The notes under the pieces were generated by a model, which had not been told where the DNA came from, did no database searches, and saw nothing but the letters and a program-made list of their open reading frames with translations. 17,804 nt of DNA from positions 1-17,804 of the forward strand of contig JALXCH010000357.1 of the NCBI GenBank assembly GCA_026991005.1, in the 5' to 3' direction. Source of the stretch: Calditrichia bacterium. GTDB taxonomy: Bacteria; Calditrichota; Calditrichia; RBG-13-44-9. A program made the position numbers and the translations under genes. Positions within the stretch are counted from its first letter, which is position 1; every line of letters begins with the position of its first letter. Shown in pieces: positions 16,249 through 17,804 of this stretch.

Positions 16249-17804
16249 ATGCACAAATTATATTTTAAAACACTTTCTCCCATCCACATAGGTACTGGTA
16301 AAGTACTTGAGCCATTTGATTATGTGTTCCATCAGGAGAAAATGATTATTCTCGATCAGCAAGCCTGTTTGGAACGGATGTTTGAGAAACATCCAGAATC
16401 GGTGGATCATTATGTTAATTGGATTCACGATACGGTAAATCGGATGAACAATGCCAAAAGTGAGGCTCGAGAAGCGCGGCGGAATCGGGAACGAAAACGT
16501 ATTCAACAATACAATCAGTTGCTCTCAAATATCCGTAAAAATTTTAATTTAATCTATTTTTGTGAACATGAACTTAACGATCGGAATTTAGCCAGTGAAA
16601 TTTTAAAAAATTCAAAATATCATAAGAATGCTATTTTTGCAATAGACCACCCAACCGGTACCCGTCAACTTCGGGAAATGCTTCATATTAATGGTCAACC
16701 GTACGTACCGGGTAGTTCGCTGAAAGGAGCAATAAGAACAGCATTGGCACATCGAGTAGTTAAGGGACTTTCAGGAAAAATGCTTGATCAACTTTTAAAA
16801 GGGAAACCGGGAACAAATATTAGTGGAATTTTAGAACCGCTGCAAAAAATAAGAGAACTTTCTCAAAAAGCGATTGCTGAAATTGAAAAAGGAAATGAGC
16901 AGAAAATCAACCAAACTTTAAAAGCCTTACAAAACGAACGCCGATTTAGAACTCAAAAGAAGAAAATAGGCGAAGAAGTAGAAAAGATTGTTTTTGGATG
17001 TGGAGATGGAGAAAAAAAGAAAATCGAAAAATTCGATGACCCCAAGTTTGACTTATTACGCTTGATCAAAATTTCCGATAGTCTGGATGGAGAGTGGGAA
17101 TTACTTGCCGGACATCTTACGTCTTTTACACGTAATAATCGCACCGGTCAGCTTTCTGCGCAGCCAATTCAATATTGTCAATTTCTGGATGAAGGGAGTA
17201 TTTTTTCCGTATCGATAGAAGTGGATACCCGATTAATTTCCGCAATTTTACATAAACGGGTGAAAGGATGGAACTATTTCGAAGAAAAATTTTACAATTT
17301 GTTTAAAATTGATCCGCAACTGTCTGAAGAGCAATTAGAGAGAAAGGTAATAGAAAGTATCGTGAAAGCGATTCGGGAATTTGGCCAAGCCGTTGTCGAA
17401 AAAGAAAAGGAGTGGCTCAAACAGTTTAAAACTCATGAGATGCACAGATTACATAATTTCTACGAAAATTTACCTCTTGATGCTGCTTTGTTGCGGATTG
17501 GTTTCTCCAGCGGCTGGCACAGTACAACGGTGGGATTGGCACTGGCTGAAAACCCAGCCCTCAGCGAATATTTGCCAGAAATCATTTATGCCTTCAATCT
17601 GGATTTAATCCAGAATCAAGAAAAATTGCTAAAAAGGGCCGAACGGAATCGCAATCGGGTAGAACAACAACTTCGCTTATTAAAACGCTCTCCACGTCCC
17701 AAAGGATTTCCTCGTTCTCGACGCCTTATTTCAGAGAACAAACGACCGTATTCACCAGTAGGATGGTTGCAGGTGGAATTGACTCCATATGCACAGTATA
17801 ACCA
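16249..17804 (+). CDS. csm5: Type III-A RAMP protein Csm5 (3' end beyond the window)
   Basis: Open from ATG 16249 to the window edge, 518 codons plus 2 nt. LSPIHIGTGKVLEPFDYV (residues 9-26) and YVPGSSLKGAIRTAL (152-166) are the Csm5 core motifs, and LLRIGFSSGWHSTTVGLAL (about 414-432) is the late Csm5 glycine/tryptophan motif. The last residues (SPVGWLQVEL) resemble the normal C-terminal strand, so only a short piece is missing. Csm5 caps the complex at the crRNA 3' end and helps recruit trimming nucleases. It is longer than typical Csm5 (roughly 350-400 residues from memory). Extra charged helical segments lie at about 64-100, 200-248 and 456-493. The Shine-Dalgarno site is weak (GTAGGTG at 16236-16242). 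The call depends on motifs and on position after csm4. Confidence 0.92.
   Translation, partial: MHKLYFKTLSPIHIGTGKVLEPFDYVFHQEKMIILDQQACLERMFEKHPESVDHYVNWIHDTVNRMNNAKSEAREARRNRERKRIQQYNQLLSNIRKNFNLIYFCEHELNDRNLASEILKNSKYHKNAIFAIDHPTGTRQLREMLHINGQPYVPGSSLKGAIRTALAHRVVKGLSGKMLDQLLKGKPGTNISGILEPLQKIRELSQKAIAEIEKGNEQKINQTLKALQNERRFRTQKKKIGEEVEKIVFGCGDGEKKKIEKFDDPKFDLLRLIKISDSLDGEWELLAGHLTSFTRNNRTGQLSAQPIQYCQFLDEGSIFSVSIEVDTRLISAILHKRVKGWNYFEEKFYNLFKIDPQLSEEQLERKVIESIVKAIREFGQAVVEKEKEWLKQFKTHEMHRLHNFYENLPLDAALLRIGFSSGWHSTTVGLALAENPALSEYLPEIIYAFNLDLIQNQEKLLKRAERNRNRVEQQLRLLKRSPRPKGFPRSRRLISENKRPYSPVGWLQVELTPYAQYN

Overview
The window comes from a bacterium with an outer membrane. It holds a lipoprotein-sorting (LolA-like) protein and a signal-peptide-bearing beta-barrel protein, genes have Shine-Dalgarno sites, and the end of a bacterial group II intron lies at the left edge. 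Base composition is moderate and patchy, with AT-rich spacers. These traits fit a member of the Bacteroidota/Calditrichota/KSB1 side of the bacterial tree, and Csx11-type CRISPR systems are commonest in thermophiles and methanogens, but the taxonomic guess is weak.

Left part (1-2610), envelope genes and repeats. The 3' end (domains V and VI) of a group II intron finishes at about 91. A LolA-like periplasmic protein gene follows at 120-857. Starting exactly at its stop codon is an array of 32 in-phase 7-bp repeats of the form NNCAAAT (856-1079). A beta-barrel outer-membrane protein follows (1185-2537). A 70-nt inverted repeat (2541-2610) closes this part. About 480 nt of AT-rich spacer with no credible gene leads to a good sigma70-type promoter at 3091-3118.

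Right part (3177 to the right edge), a long co-directional CRISPR-Cas operon with two different type III effector complexes in series. First comes cas6 (crRNA processing). Next is a six-gene module in the order Cmr1-like, Cmr6-like RAMP, Csx11 (Cas10 family), Cmr4-like, Cmr5-like, Cmr3/Cas5-like. This matches the type III-C layout, and its Cas10-family protein has a normal HD motif but AEPK where the cyclase GGDD motif should stand. Then, after only 56 nt, comes a type III-A module: Csm1/Cas10 (HD and GGDD both intact), Csm2, Csm3, Csm4 and Csm5, the last cut by the window end.

How they may work together: one Cas6 could process pre-crRNA for both complexes. Both Cas7 backbones (Cmr4-like and Csm3) keep the aspartate used for target RNA cleavage, and both Cas10 proteins keep the HD nuclease motif, but only the III-A Cas10 looks able to make cyclic oligoadenylate. 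No CRISPR array, no cas1/cas2 and no recognisable cOA effector (Csm6/Csx1 or similar) lies in the window. The III-C plus III-A tandem with one shared Cas6 and one signalling-dead Cas10 is the most notable system here.
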